Source: Clostridiales bacterium (GTDB lineage: Bacteria > Bacillota > Clostridia > Oscillospirales > Oscillospiraceae). From it: a DNA stretch of 64,000 nucleotides. Position numbers and translations under genes: made by a program. Below, piece after piece: positions 7,971 to 16,104 of this stretch (position 1 is its first letter; every line of letters begins with the position of its first letter). The DNA is taken from contig JAHZGF010000035.1 of NCBI GenBank assembly GCA_019420945.1, positions 1 to 64,000 on the forward strand. Reading direction: 5' to 3'. The notes below the pieces were generated by a model. It was not told the origin of the DNA and did no database searches. It saw only the letters and a list, made by a program, of their open reading frames with translations.

Positions 7971-9393
7971 ATTTTACTGTTTTCCCCAATGGATTCTGAC
8001 TGCTTTGGTAATGATAGCGGCGGTAAGTATCATGCTGCAGACCCTGGCCGTTTCCTTCAGCCTCCGCCGTTTGCCTGCCGGCTGGGGCCGAAGGGTAGAA
8101 AACGGGATGGAATGCGCTGTCCTGGCAGTGCTGTTTCTTCTCGCCGCCCTCCTGGGGCAGGTGCAATATGGGCTGTACGGCGGCTTCTTGATGCCCAGCG
8201 CCTACGGTTTGGCCCGTCAAATTGTTTTTTTGTTGGTTGCGGTGTTGGGCACAGCTGCCGCCGTTGAAACAGAGTCGATTTGGCCGTTTTTCGTCATCGC
8301 AGCGGCAGCCGTTCTCTTCCCCATGACAGAGGAAATTACCGGGGCTGCCTTTCCCTTCTTTTTCCTGACCTCTCTTTTGTATTTTCTGGTCCGCAGCGTA
8401 CATATCTGCCTGATGCGTCGGCAGGAGCTCTATACCCAGATCTCAGCCGTATCCGTCAAGGAGGCCATAGATACCTTGCATACTGGGCTGCTGTTCTTCC
8501 GTCCGGAGGGGGATATTCTGCTGTGCAACCAACAGATGGATGGGTTGGCCCGACGAATAACCGGGCAGCCCCTGCACAGCGGCAGGGACTTCCAGCGGCA
8601 TTTGGAGGGTGGAGCACTCACTGGCGGATGTACCCGGGAGATGCTGGGGGATCAACAGGTTTTTCGTCTCCCCGATGCCTCCGTGTGGAGTATTTCTGCC
8701 CATGACATTCCTATGGGGCAACGGACATTTGTCCTGCTTACCGCCAACGATGTTACAGAACAGTGGGATGCAGTAACACTCTTGGCCCGACAGAATGAGG
8801 CCCTGGAGAGGCGCGGTCAAGAACTGCGCCACACCATCGAGCATCTGCGGGTTATTTGCGAGGCGGAAGAGCTTGCCCGGAGCAAAGGCAGAGTCCACGA
8901 TCTGCTGGGACAGCGTATCAGTTTGCTGCTCCGAGCACTGCGGGAGGGCCAACAGCTGGACGAGGCATTGTTGATGGACTTTACCCGGAGTCTTCCCACG
9001 GCACTTCGGGAGGACAATATGCTCAGCCCTGCCCACCGTCTGGCATTGCTGCAGGAGACCTTTCGAGGCATGGATGTGTTGGTGGAAGTCCGAGGGGAAC
9101 TACCGGAGGACGGGGCGGTGGCGGACAGCTTTGCTGAGATTGCCGTAGAGTGCGTCACCAATGCGGTGCGCCATGGCTTTGCTACCCGGATCCAATTCAA
9201 CTTGTTCCAAAATGACTGCTGGCGCATGACGGTTACTGACAACGGAATTCCTCCTGTTGGGCCTATCCGGGAAGGAGGCGGCATCGGCGGGATGCGTCAC
9301 AGAATTGCCCGACTGGGGGGAACTATGGAGCTTTATACTGTTCCCCGATTCAGGATTGAACTCTCTGTTCCAAAGGAGGCTGAGCGGAAATGA
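7963..9393 (+). CDS. Sensor histidine kinase (HisKA_3-like / HATPase)
   Basis: A 476-residue kinase. The start is GTG 7963, overlapping the previous stop by 8 bases and preceded by GGGAGGTGA. The order is: five to six N-terminal membrane segments (to about 175), a PAS-like domain (DTLHTGLLFFRPEGDILLCN), a coiled coil, a dimerisation helix with the likely phospho-acceptor His in RVHDLLGQRISLLL, and a HATPase domain with N box (ECVTNAVRHG), G1 (VTDNGIPP) and G2 (GGGIGGM). This layout pairs with NarL/LuxR-type regulators, and the next gene is one; the two overlap by 4 bases (ATGA). Confidence 0.9.
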   Translation: MAEFYCFPQWILTALVMIAAVSIMLQTLAVSFSLRRLPAGWGRRVENGMECAVLAVLFLLAALLGQVQYGLYGGFLMPSAYGLARQIVFLLVAVLGTAAAVETESIWPFFVIAAAAVLFPMTEEITGAAFPFFFLTSLLYFLVRSVHICLMRRQELYTQISAVSVKEAIDTLHTGLLFFRPEGDILLCNQQMDGLARRITGQPLHSGRDFQRHLEGGALTGGCTREMLGDQQVFRLPDASVWSISAHDIPMGQRTFVLLTANDVTEQWDAVTLLARQNEALERRGQELRHTIEHLRVICEAEELARSKGRVHDLLGQRISLLLRALREGQQLDEALLMDFTRSLPTALREDNMLSPAHRLALLQETFRGMDVLVEVRGELPEDGAVADSFAEIAVECVTNAVRHGFATRIQFNLFQNDCWRMTVTDNGIPPVGPIREGGGIGGMRHRIARLGGTMELYTVPRFRIELSVPKEAERK

Positions 9394-10007
9394 CCAAAGT
9401 TCTGATCGTAGAGGATCACGCATCAATGCGGGAATCGCTGACCACGGCGCTGATAACTGCCGGAGATTTTTCTGTGGTGGGCGAGGTTCCAAACGCTGAT
9501 TATGCCCTGGACTTCTGTAAACATCTGCACCCCGATCTGGTGTTGATGGACGTTTGTACTGAGGGGGGTGCTTCTGGATTGAAGGCGGTGGAAGAGATCC
9601 GTAAAACCGATGAGACAATCAAGATCATTGTCATGACCGCCTTTGATGAAATCACCTATGTTCCCCGGGCCAAAGCTGCCGGGGCCAACGGTTTTATCTA
9701 TAAAAGCCGCAGCCTAAACGATTTTCTGGAGGTGGCCAGGGAGGTAATGGCAGGGGGCAGCAGTTTTCCGGAACCCAAGACCATCCCTTTGCCCCAGGGA
9801 GAGGCGCCGCTGACAGATCGGGAGATGGAGGTGCTCCGGCTGATGTGTAAGCATATGACCAGCAAAGAGATCGCTCGGGAACTTTTCATTAGTGAGAATA
9901 CCGTGAAGTACCATAAAATGAACATGCTTGGAAAAACCGGCTTTTCCAAAGCGGTGGATCTGGCCTTTTACATGATTGTCAACGGCTGGATCAATCCGCT
10001 GTACTAA
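9390..10007 (+). CDS. NarL/FixJ-type response regulator
   Basis: A 205-residue two-domain regulator. The receiver domain (1-125) has the acidic pair E8-D9, phospho-acceptor D54 in VLMDV, the conserved T in VMTAFD and the K in YKSRS. The C-terminal LuxR-type helix-turn-helix (about 143-195) reads LTDREMEVLRLM and SKEIARELFISENTVKYH. It is the last gene of the operon, translationally coupled to the kinase, and is followed by a terminator. The dyads at 1914 and 10064 are plausible targets (inference). Confidence 0.93.
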   Translation: MTKVLIVEDHASMRESLTTALITAGDFSVVGEVPNADYALDFCKHLHPDLVLMDVCTEGGASGLKAVEEIRKTDETIKIIVMTAFDEITYVPRAKAAGANGFIYKSRSLNDFLEVAREVMAGGSSFPEPKTIPLPQGEAPLTDREMEVLRLMCKHMTSKEIARELFISENTVKYHKMNMLGKTGFSKAVDLAFYMIVNGWINPLY

Positions 10008-10019
10008 ACATATGCTTTC

Positions 10020-10048
10020 AATCCACCGGCGTGGCCGGTGGATTTTTT
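10020..10048 (+). terminator. Intrinsic terminator after the response regulator
   Basis: The stem AATCCACCGGC / GCCGGTGGATT has loop GTG and is followed by a T-run. Confidence 0.88.
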
Positions 10049-10063
10049 GTTTCCGGGTAAAGA

Positions 10064-10080
10064 CTACCCGCTGCGGATAG
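10064..10080. promoter_or_regulatory. 17-bp dyad, candidate operator (copy 2)
   Basis: CTACCCGCTGCGGATAG differs by one base from the dyad at 1914-1930. It lies between the terminator of the signalling operon and the 10146 gene, about 65 bp upstream of its start. A possible -10 (TACAAT) follows near 10103. Confidence 0.6.
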
Positions 10081-10145
10081 GGTGCAGAGGGAAAATAAAT
10101 TCTACAATAAGATTGTAAATCAAGATATGCAGGGAGGTGGGCACG

Positions 10146-10523
10146 CTGAAAACTGTGATCCTGATTATGCATCGGGCGTCTTTGTCACAAGGATTGATGG
10201 CAAAGGTGCGCGATATCCCTGGAATCCAACTGCATTATGAACCCAACTACGCCAATGCAGATAAGAGCATCCGTGGTCATTCGGCTGCAGGAGCACTGCT
10301 GGAGGTCTCCGAAGACAATGTGCATGACATTGACTCCTGTTTAACTCTGTGCGCATGGCTACGGGAGGTTACGCCCCACTGCAGACTCATGCTGATGTGT
10401 CCGGAAGGACAGACGGAGGTCATTCGTCGTGCCATTGAGGCCAAGCGGAAAGGCCTGATTGACGACTTTGTATTTTACGATGTATCGCTGGACTATCTGG
10501 TTGCCAGTCTGCAATCGTTGTAA
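10146..10523 (+). CDS. Stand-alone degenerate receiver-like protein
   Basis: About 125 residues. The start is probably CTG 10146: the ribosome binding site AGGGAGGTG (10131-10139) is too close to GTG 10137, and starting at CTG gives [M]KTVILIMH, which aligns with MKTILFIS of the paralogue at 23103. GTG 10155 is an alternative. It resembles a response-regulator receiver in length and strand pattern, but the acidic pocket and phospho-acceptor Asp are not obvious (LLEVSEDN where DVV occurs in the paralogue) and no output domain follows. The ends are very similar (GLIDDFVFYDVSLDYLVASL against GLIDNFVFYDSSLIYLLAKL). A regulatory role by protein contact is inferred. Confidence 0.65.
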   Translation: MKTVILIMHRASLSQGLMAKVRDIPGIQLHYEPNYANADKSIRGHSAAGALLEVSEDNVHDIDSCLTLCAWLREVTPHCRLMLMCPEGQTEVIRRAIEAKRKGLIDDFVFYDVSLDYLVASLQSL

Positions 10524-10632
10524 TAGGAACTCTGGTTAGACATATCTGACTCAGCCCGATATGGACGGGTACCTTATAGATGGATAGAGGTTCCTGACAC
10601 CTTAATCAAAAGATGGGAGAGGAGATTACACT
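10524..10632 (+). other. Leader with inverted repeat before the SPFH gene
   Basis: The arms AGGAACTCT (10526-10534) and AGAGGTTCCT (10587-10595) enclose about 50 bases that include a small CCCG / CGGG stem. This could fold as a leader RNA of the SPFH gene. No known riboswitch consensus was recognised. The ribosome binding site GAGAGGAG lies just before ATG 10633. Confidence 0.3.
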
Positions 10633-12057
10633 ATGGGACTGATCAAAGCTGCATTTGGGGCCGCCGGCGGTGTAATGGCCGACCAGTGGAAGGAGTTCTT
10701 TTACGCGGAAGCCATCCCTGCAGATGTACTGGTGGTAAAGGGCCGCAAAAAGGTCACAGGCCGCTCCAGCAACCACAAGGGGGATGACAACATCATCACC
10801 AACGGTTCGGTCATAGCGGTGGCAGATGGCCAATGTATGCTCATCGTGGAGCAAGGTAAAGTGGTGGATGTGTGCGCTGAGCCGGGAGAGTACACCTACA
10901 ACATGTCTACCGAACCCAGCGTGTTCTCCGGCGACCTGGGTGAATCCATCCAAAGCGTGTTTCAGAACATCGGAAAACGCTTCACCTTTGGTGGGGAAGC
11001 CCCCAAAGATCAGCGAATTTACTACTTCAATACCAAGGAACTCACGGGCAACAAGTACGGAACTCCAAGCCCCGTCCCATTCCGGGTGGTAGATCAGCGG
11101 GCGGGCATTGATATGGACATCGGCATCCGGTGCTTCGGCGAGTACAGCATCCGCTTGAAAAATCCGTTGTTGTTCTATACCAATGTCTGCGGCAACGTGA
11201 GGGAGGACTACAAGATCGACCAGTTGGCCGGACAGATGAAGACGGAGCTGCTCACCGCCCTCCAGCCCGCCTTTGCCAAGATCTCAGATATGGGAATCCG
11301 TTACTCCGCCCTTCCCGGCCATACGTTGGAGCTGGCTGACGCCCTCAATGAGCAGCTCTCATCCAAGTGGAGAGACCTGCGGGGTATGGAAATAGTGTCC
11401 TTTGGTGTCTCCAGTGTCAAGGCCAATGAAGAAGACGAGCAGATGATCAAGGAGCTGCAGCGCAATGCAGCCTTTATGGATCCCACTCGGGCGGCAGCCC
11501 ATCTGGTGGGGGCCCAGGCCAGTGCCATGCAGGCGGCAGCCAACAACCCAAATGCAGGTCCTGCCATGGCATTTATGGGCATGGGAATGGCTGGGCAGAT
11601 GGGGGGCATGAACGCCCAGAACCTCTATCAGATGGGGACGCAGCAGCAGGTGCAGCCAACACCTGCGCCGCAGCCGGCACCCACTGCTCCGTCTGGTTGG
11701 AGCTGTACATGCGGTCAAAGTGGCATCACCGGCAACTTCTGCCCCAACTGCGGCAGCAAAAAGCCGGAGCCCAAGCCGGCGGACGGCGGCTGGAAGTGCC
11801 CCCGGTGTGGCGCGCAGGCCAAGGAAAAGTTCTGTCCCGAGTGCGGTGCCCCCAAGCCCATGGCAGACGGTTGGACTTGCTCCTGCGGTGCCGTCAATAA
11901 AGGGAAGTTCTGTTCCGAGTGCGGTGCAAAAAAGCCTGCCGGTGTCCCCCAGTACAAGTGTGACAAATGTGGCTGGGAGCCGGCTGATCCCACCCATCCG
12001 CCCAAGTTCTGCCCGGAGTGCGGTGATCCCTTTGACGATGGAGATCTGCAGGGATAA
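10633..12057 (+). CDS. SPFH-domain protein with four C-terminal zinc ribbons
   Basis: A 474-residue protein. Residues about 20-270 form an SPFH/band-7-like domain of the YdjI / 'virion core protein' type (AEPGEYTYNMSTEPSVF, FRVVDQRAGIDMDIGIRCFGEYSIRL). A Gly/Met/Ala-rich and Pro/Gln-rich linker follows (about 285-350). From about 355 there are four Cys4 zinc ribbons in tandem (CTCG...CPNCG, CPRCG...CPECG, CSCG...CSECG, CDKCG...CPECG). No signal peptide is visible; SPFH proteins usually assemble at the inner membrane face. It heads the envelope cassette and probably scaffolds the other zinc-ribbon and membrane proteins encoded there (inference). Confidence 0.85.
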   Translation: MGLIKAAFGAAGGVMADQWKEFFYAEAIPADVLVVKGRKKVTGRSSNHKGDDNIITNGSVIAVADGQCMLIVEQGKVVDVCAEPGEYTYNMSTEPSVFSGDLGESIQSVFQNIGKRFTFGGEAPKDQRIYYFNTKELTGNKYGTPSPVPFRVVDQRAGIDMDIGIRCFGEYSIRLKNPLLFYTNVCGNVREDYKIDQLAGQMKTELLTALQPAFAKISDMGIRYSALPGHTLELADALNEQLSSKWRDLRGMEIVSFGVSSVKANEEDEQMIKELQRNAAFMDPTRAAAHLVGAQASAMQAAANNPNAGPAMAFMGMGMAGQMGGMNAQNLYQMGTQQQVQPTPAPQPAPTAPSGWSCTCGQSGITGNFCPNCGSKKPEPKPADGGWKCPRCGAQAKEKFCPECGAPKPMADGWTCSCGAVNKGKFCSECGAKKPAGVPQYKCDKCGWEPADPTHPPKFCPECGDPFDDGDLQG

Positions 12058-12060
12058 ATA

Positions 12061-12207
12061 GAGACAATCCATAGCGGTTTTTCTTGGCTGCACCCATGGA
12101 CAGGGGGACAGTTATGCTGAACTGAGAACGGCGTTGGAGAGTCCCAATATCAACATCAAGATGAGGAAGTACATTAAGTCCCACAAAAAAAGAAAGGAGA
12201 TTAGCAC
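12061..12207 (+). other. Intergenic stretch with an open remnant
   Basis: No gene is called. One frame stays open from just after the previous stop to the TGA that overlaps the next ATG, ending in a Lys/Arg-rich run (MRKYIKSHKKRKEI). It has no start with a ribosome binding site, so it is chance or a remnant. The ribosome binding site AAAGGAG for the next gene lies near 12193. Confidence 0.25.
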
Positions 12208-13848
12208 ATGAACAAGCGCATTACCTCGATTTTACTGTCTGTTGTTCTGATTGTGAGTATGTTTGCTGTATCAGCAGTACCGGCATACGCTATCGGATGT
12301 GACTGCGCTTCCCATCTGGTCCCAGTGCCGGAGAGTGCCGCCACCTGCACCACACCCGGCATCAGGAGGGAACACTATAAATGCTCTAACTGCGGCGAGC
12401 TCTATGAGGACGTTTCCGCCAATGAGGTGATTGAAGATCGTGACAGCGTTGTCATTGATGCGCGGGGTCACGATTACATCGTGCGAATAACCGACGAAGC
12501 CCACAAGAGATCCACTGCCGCAGACTGCCGTGAGTATGACACCTATTGGTTGACCTGTGCCAATGACATTACGCACAGCGCAAAGGATGATCCTGCAGCT
12601 GCCGATAGGTACTACAACTATTGGCCTGGCCCCCACAGCTACGGTGAGGATTGGGTCAGATACGATCAGGAAAAGCACGGTCACCAGTGTGTGCTTTGCT
12701 GGGACATGAAGGATTTTACGCCTCATAGGCCTGGTGCACCTGCAACTGAGACTACCCCTCAGGTTTGCCTAGACTGTGGCTGTGAGCTGACTTCCGCAAC
12801 CGGACATTTGTGCATCAGCCATCTGGTGGAGGTGCCCAGAGTCGATCCCGACTGCACCACTCCGGGTACTGAAGCGCACTATAAGTGCAGCGATCCCGAT
12901 TGCGGTAAGCTCTATTGGAATGATGGCGCTTTTGAAGAGATCACCAACCCCAATGAATTAGTCATTCCTGTGCTCGAACACAACTGGGCAAGCGAATGGA
13001 GCAGCGACGAGTATAACCACTGGCACACATGCACCAGCTGTAATGCCACTGCAGATCTGCATGCCCATGACCCGAATCATGAGGGCGGCGCTACTCTCGA
13101 GTATCCCATTCTGTGCACCGAGTGCGGCTATGTGATGGAGGAGCAGCTGGTGGAAGCGACCCTCCTCCGGGTGGAGCTCCCCTTCCGGCTTACCGTCAAA
13201 CAGACCGATGAGATGGCTCCTGGTCCTGAGACCTTCCAGTTCCTGGCGGAGGACTTTGGCGCCCCTGTGGACTATGTGGTGATCAAGGACACGGTGGAGA
13301 CCGACGGGGTTAAGACCTATGATGGCATCTTCGCCTTTACCATCCCAGAAGAGCAGTGGGGCAACCTTTCCGAGGGCTTTTTCTTCCGACAGATCCAAGG
13401 AAATGCTGAGGGCTGGACCTATGATCAGACGGTGTACTACGCCGTCCCTGAATTCCGGGACAATAACTTTGGTGTTTCCAACTGGATCTTCTATTCCCTG
13501 ACTCCTGATGGCTGGCCGGATTACAACAATCCTATGGAGGAGGCTGACTTCACCAACAGTTATGCAGCAAAGAAGCCCGTGGAGCCCCCTCAACCTTCCA
13601 ATCCTGTGGAGCCTACCCAGCCTTCTAACCCTGTGGAGCCCACCCAGCCTTCTAGTCCTGTGGAGCCCACTCAGCCTTCTAGTCCTGTGGAGCCCACCCA
13701 GCCTTCCGAGACTGTGACACCCAACCATTCCCAGTCTCCCCAGACAGGGGATCATAGTCAGCCGGTGCTGTGGGTCTCGTTGCTGCTGGTGAGCAGCGCA
13801 GTAGGGATAGCGCTGGTGAGTCGGCAGAGAAGATGTAACACAAAGTAA
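12208..13848 (+). CDS. Cell-wall-anchored pilin-like surface protein (PQTGD)
   Basis: A 546-residue protein. It has an N-terminal signal peptide (to about residue 28, VSAVPAYA). A Cys/His-rich region follows (about 30-315) made of repeated modules with the pattern CTTPG...HYKCS.CG.LY and HTC.SC. An FctA/Spy0128-like pilin domain comes next (about 325-450, ending NSYAA), then five 9-residue repeats of the type NPVEPTQPS (13576-13710), a sorting motif PQTGD (511-515), a membrane helix and a basic tail. It is predicted to be attached to peptidoglycan by a sortase; no sortase gene is in this window. It may be the surface-exposed part of the cassette. Confidence 0.82.
   Translation: MNKRITSILLSVVLIVSMFAVSAVPAYAIGCDCASHLVPVPESAATCTTPGIRREHYKCSNCGELYEDVSANEVIEDRDSVVIDARGHDYIVRITDEAHKRSTAADCREYDTYWLTCANDITHSAKDDPAAADRYYNYWPGPHSYGEDWVRYDQEKHGHQCVLCWDMKDFTPHRPGAPATETTPQVCLDCGCELTSATGHLCISHLVEVPRVDPDCTTPGTEAHYKCSDPDCGKLYWNDGAFEEITNPNELVIPVLEHNWASEWSSDEYNHWHTCTSCNATADLHAHDPNHEGGATLEYPILCTECGYVMEEQLVEATLLRVELPFRLTVKQTDEMAPGPETFQFLAEDFGAPVDYVVIKDTVETDGVKTYDGIFAFTIPEEQWGNLSEGFFFRQIQGNAEGWTYDQTVYYAVPEFRDNNFGVSNWIFYSLTPDGWPDYNNPMEEADFTNSYAAKKPVEPPQPSNPVEPTQPSNPVEPTQPSSPVEPTQPSSPVEPTQPSETVTPNHSQSPQTGDHSQPVLWVSLLLVSSAVGIALVSRQRRCNTK
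13576..13710 (+). repeat. Five tandem 27-bp repeats inside the surface-protein gene
   Basis: The 27-bp unit starts CCTGTGGAGCCCACCCAG and occurs five times in frame, encoding (P)VEPTQPS-type repeats. The first and last units diverge most. It forms a Pro-rich wall-spanning stalk and is a likely site of copy-number change. Confidence 0.9.
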
Positions 13849-14111
13849 CTCCGGTTTCTTCAGACAGGAACCAAACGAAGCTGGAAGCGGCGGTCCCAAC
13901 GCCGCCGCTCCCGGCAGTTGGAATCGGGCTTGGAAAAGCCCCTTTCCGAAAGCGGATGATTCTGGAATGTCCGACCATCATCCCCTTTCGGAAGGAAAAA
14001 CTTGAGCGGGATGTACCTGTTTGTGCAAATAAAAACAAGTGGGGACCAATAGAAACACGAAATAATTTGCTGCTTTCGGTGTTGCATCGGGTTTAGAAAG
14101 GAATAGGGGCT
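13849..14111 (+). other. Intergenic with two hairpins, no gene
   Basis: No gene is seen. One hairpin is GCGGCG / CGCCGC around 13887-13905. A longer one spans 13941-13995: CCGAAAGCGGATGAT pairs with ATCATCCCCTTTCGG with one mismatch and a 16-base loop, and the outer CCTT/AAGG bases extend it. No T-run follows directly. It may be a leader structure or RNA-processing site between the wall-protein gene and the DUF4428 gene. Confidence 0.35.
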
Positions 14112-14960
14112 ATGGGACTGTTTGGAAAGTTGTTTGATAAAAAGGAATGTTCTGTCTGCGGTGGTGAAATTGGCCTGTTTGGCAATCGCAAGCTGGAGGA
14201 TGGAAACCTGTGCAAAGAATGTGCCGCCAAACTCTCACCTTGGTTTAGTGACCGCCGTCAGAGTACGGTGGCAGAAATCCAGGAGCAGTTGGACTACCGG
14301 GAGGCAAACCGGGAGAAGGTCGCCGTATTCTGTACAACCCGTACTCTGGGTGAGCGCACCAAGTTGTTGCTGGATGAAGATGCAGGTCTGTTTATGGTTA
14401 CATCCGCAAGAGATTTGCAGAAGGCAAATCCGGATGTACTGGCTTTCTGCGATGTAACTGGATGTAAGCTGGATATTGACGAGCATAAGACAGAAATCGA
14501 ATACGAGGATAAGGATGGGGCGCGGCAGAGCTTCAACCCTAAACGCTATGCCTATTCCTATGATTTCTACATTGTAATTAACGTCAACAACCCTTATTTT
14601 AGTGAAATTCGTTTTCAACTAAACAGCGAGCCTGTGGACAACGATGAGGAAATACTGCTGGAAGGGCCGGACGCCATGCGTAGGTCCCGCAGCGGCAACC
14701 GCGGAGGGTTTGGTGGTGTGAGAGGCTCCGTCCTTACATCCAACGCAGAGGAAGTCCGTGCCAGCGTAGAATATCAACAATATGAGGAAATGGGCAGGGA
14801 AATTCGGGATGCACTTCTTCAGGTCCGGCAGCAGGCACGAAAAGAAGCTGCGGCAGCAGCGGCGCCTAAGATTGCGGTGACCTGTCCATATTGCGGTGCA
14901 ACCACCACGCCGGATGCCAGTGGATGCTGCGAGTTCTGCGGAGGCGCTGTTAACGGATAA
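14112..14960 (+). CDS. DUF4428 protein with C-terminal zinc ribbon
   Basis: A 282-residue protein. The N-terminal 50 residues match DUF4428, with a zinc finger (CSVCG...LEDGNLCKECAAKLSPWF). A middle domain with several beta strands follows (about 70-190), then a Gly/Arg-rich linker, a helix with many Gln/Ala residues, and a final Cys4 ribbon (CPYCG...CEFCG). No signal peptide or membrane helix is seen. Other products of the cassette also carry zinc ribbons, pointing to a shared assembly. Molecular function is unknown. Confidence 0.82.
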   Translation: MGLFGKLFDKKECSVCGGEIGLFGNRKLEDGNLCKECAAKLSPWFSDRRQSTVAEIQEQLDYREANREKVAVFCTTRTLGERTKLLLDEDAGLFMVTSARDLQKANPDVLAFCDVTGCKLDIDEHKTEIEYEDKDGARQSFNPKRYAYSYDFYIVINVNNPYFSEIRFQLNSEPVDNDEEILLEGPDAMRRSRSGNRGGFGGVRGSVLTSNAEEVRASVEYQQYEEMGREIRDALLQVRQQARKEAAAAAAPKIAVTCPYCGATTTPDASGCCEFCGGAVNG

Positions 14961-15007
14961 ATGATTTTAGAGAAGCAGAAACAAATAAAAATGGAGGGAG
15001 TTTTATT

Positions 15008-15691
15008 ATGAAAAAGTACGAAATTTTAGGAGGAAACCTTCCCGTTGTCGTATGCGAATTATCCGCAGGAGAATCCATGATCACAGAAAGCGGAAGCATG
15101 AGCTGGATGAGCCCGAACATGAAAATGGAAACCACTTCCGGCGGAGGCGTAAAGAAAATGCTGGGCCGGCTGGTATCGGGAGATTCTGCCTTCCAAAACA
15201 GGTTCACTGCAGAGGGGGGAGACGGAATCATTGCATTTGCATCAAGTTTTCCGGGAGCCATCAAAGCTCTGAATATCAGTGCAGGTCATTCCATGATCGT
15301 GCAGAAAAGCGCATTTCTTGCCTCCGAAGAAGGTGTGGAGTTGTCCATGCATTTTCAGAAAAAACTGGGATCCGGTATTTTTGGCGGTGAAGGCTTTATC
15401 ATGCAGAGACTGAGCGGAAATGGAACCGCCTTTATCGAGATTGACGGACATGCGGAGGAGTATGTCTTGGGTGCCGGGCAGGAAATGCTGGTCAGTACAG
15501 GATATTTGGCGGCAATGGAAGAGAGCTGCACTATGGATGTTGTGATGGTCAAGGGCGCAAAGAACATGCTCCTGGGTGGAGAGGGTATTTTTAATACCGT
15601 TGTCAGAGGCCCCGGCAAGGTAATTCTGCAGACGATGCCCATCAGCAAGGTGGCCGAACTGCTGATGCCGTTTTTCAACAACAAAAAATAA
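15008..15691 (+). CDS. AIM24 / TIGR00266 family protein
   Basis: A 227-residue protein of the AIM24 family. Typical stretches are LPVVVCELSAGESMITESGSMSWMS near the start, the GGGVKKMLGRL segment, GEGFIMQRLSGNGTAFIE in the middle and VVRGPGKVILQTMP near the end. The family folds as a beta-rich trimer; the mitochondrial member affects inner-membrane organisation, while bacterial roles are poorly known. It is often found near zinc-ribbon, TM2 and SPFH genes in Firmicutes, as here. The ribosome binding site GGAGGG is upstream of ATG 15008. Confidence 0.88.
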   Translation: MKKYEILGGNLPVVVCELSAGESMITESGSMSWMSPNMKMETTSGGGVKKMLGRLVSGDSAFQNRFTAEGGDGIIAFASSFPGAIKALNISAGHSMIVQKSAFLASEEGVELSMHFQKKLGSGIFGGEGFIMQRLSGNGTAFIEIDGHAEEYVLGAGQEMLVSTGYLAAMEESCTMDVVMVKGAKNMLLGGEGIFNTVVRGPGKVILQTMPISKVAELLMPFFNNKK

Positions 15692-15784
15692 GGATTGTCG
15701 GAAAGCCGCCGCAGAAATCCTGTGCGAAAACATAGCGCGATAACACAAACACCATCGATTTCAAATTAGAAAGGAGATATTACA

Positions 15785-16033
15785 ATGGCGAACGCTAATT
15801 ACACAATGAACACAGCAAATCTTAGTGAAAAGGACTGGCTGATTACATTGCTGCTCTGCCTCTTTGGCGGTGGCATCGGCGTACACCGCTACTATGTCGG
15901 CAAGGTTGGTACCGGCATCCTTTATACGCTGACACTTGGTATTTTCGGTATTGGAACACTGGTTGATTTGGTCAAGATTGCAACTGGTAAGTTCACCGAT
16001 AAGAACGGCAACTACATCCAGAAGCAAAAGTAA
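15785..16033 (+). CDS. TM2-domain membrane protein
   Basis: An 82-residue protein with the TM2 signature: a first helix (WLITLLLCLFGGGIGVHRYYVG), a tight turn, and a second helix (GILYTLTLGIFGIGTLVDL), ending in a charged tail. AAAGGAG lies before ATG 15785. TM2 proteins often accompany AIM24 and zinc-ribbon proteins in envelope-stress gene sets. It probably anchors or senses at the membrane. Confidence 0.9.
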   Translation: MANANYTMNTANLSEKDWLITLLLCLFGGGIGVHRYYVGKVGTGILYTLTLGIFGIGTLVDLVKIATGKFTDKNGNYIQKQK

Positions 16034-16104
16034 GATAAGAATGCGTTTTACTTGCCGTTGATTAGTAAATTTGCGTATCTCAGGCCAAACAGGAGGAGGG
16101 AATT

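Noticed and set aside
13576..13710. Regular 27-bp repeats as a CRISPR array
   Set aside because: They are contiguous, in frame and without spacers; they encode a Pro-rich stalk.
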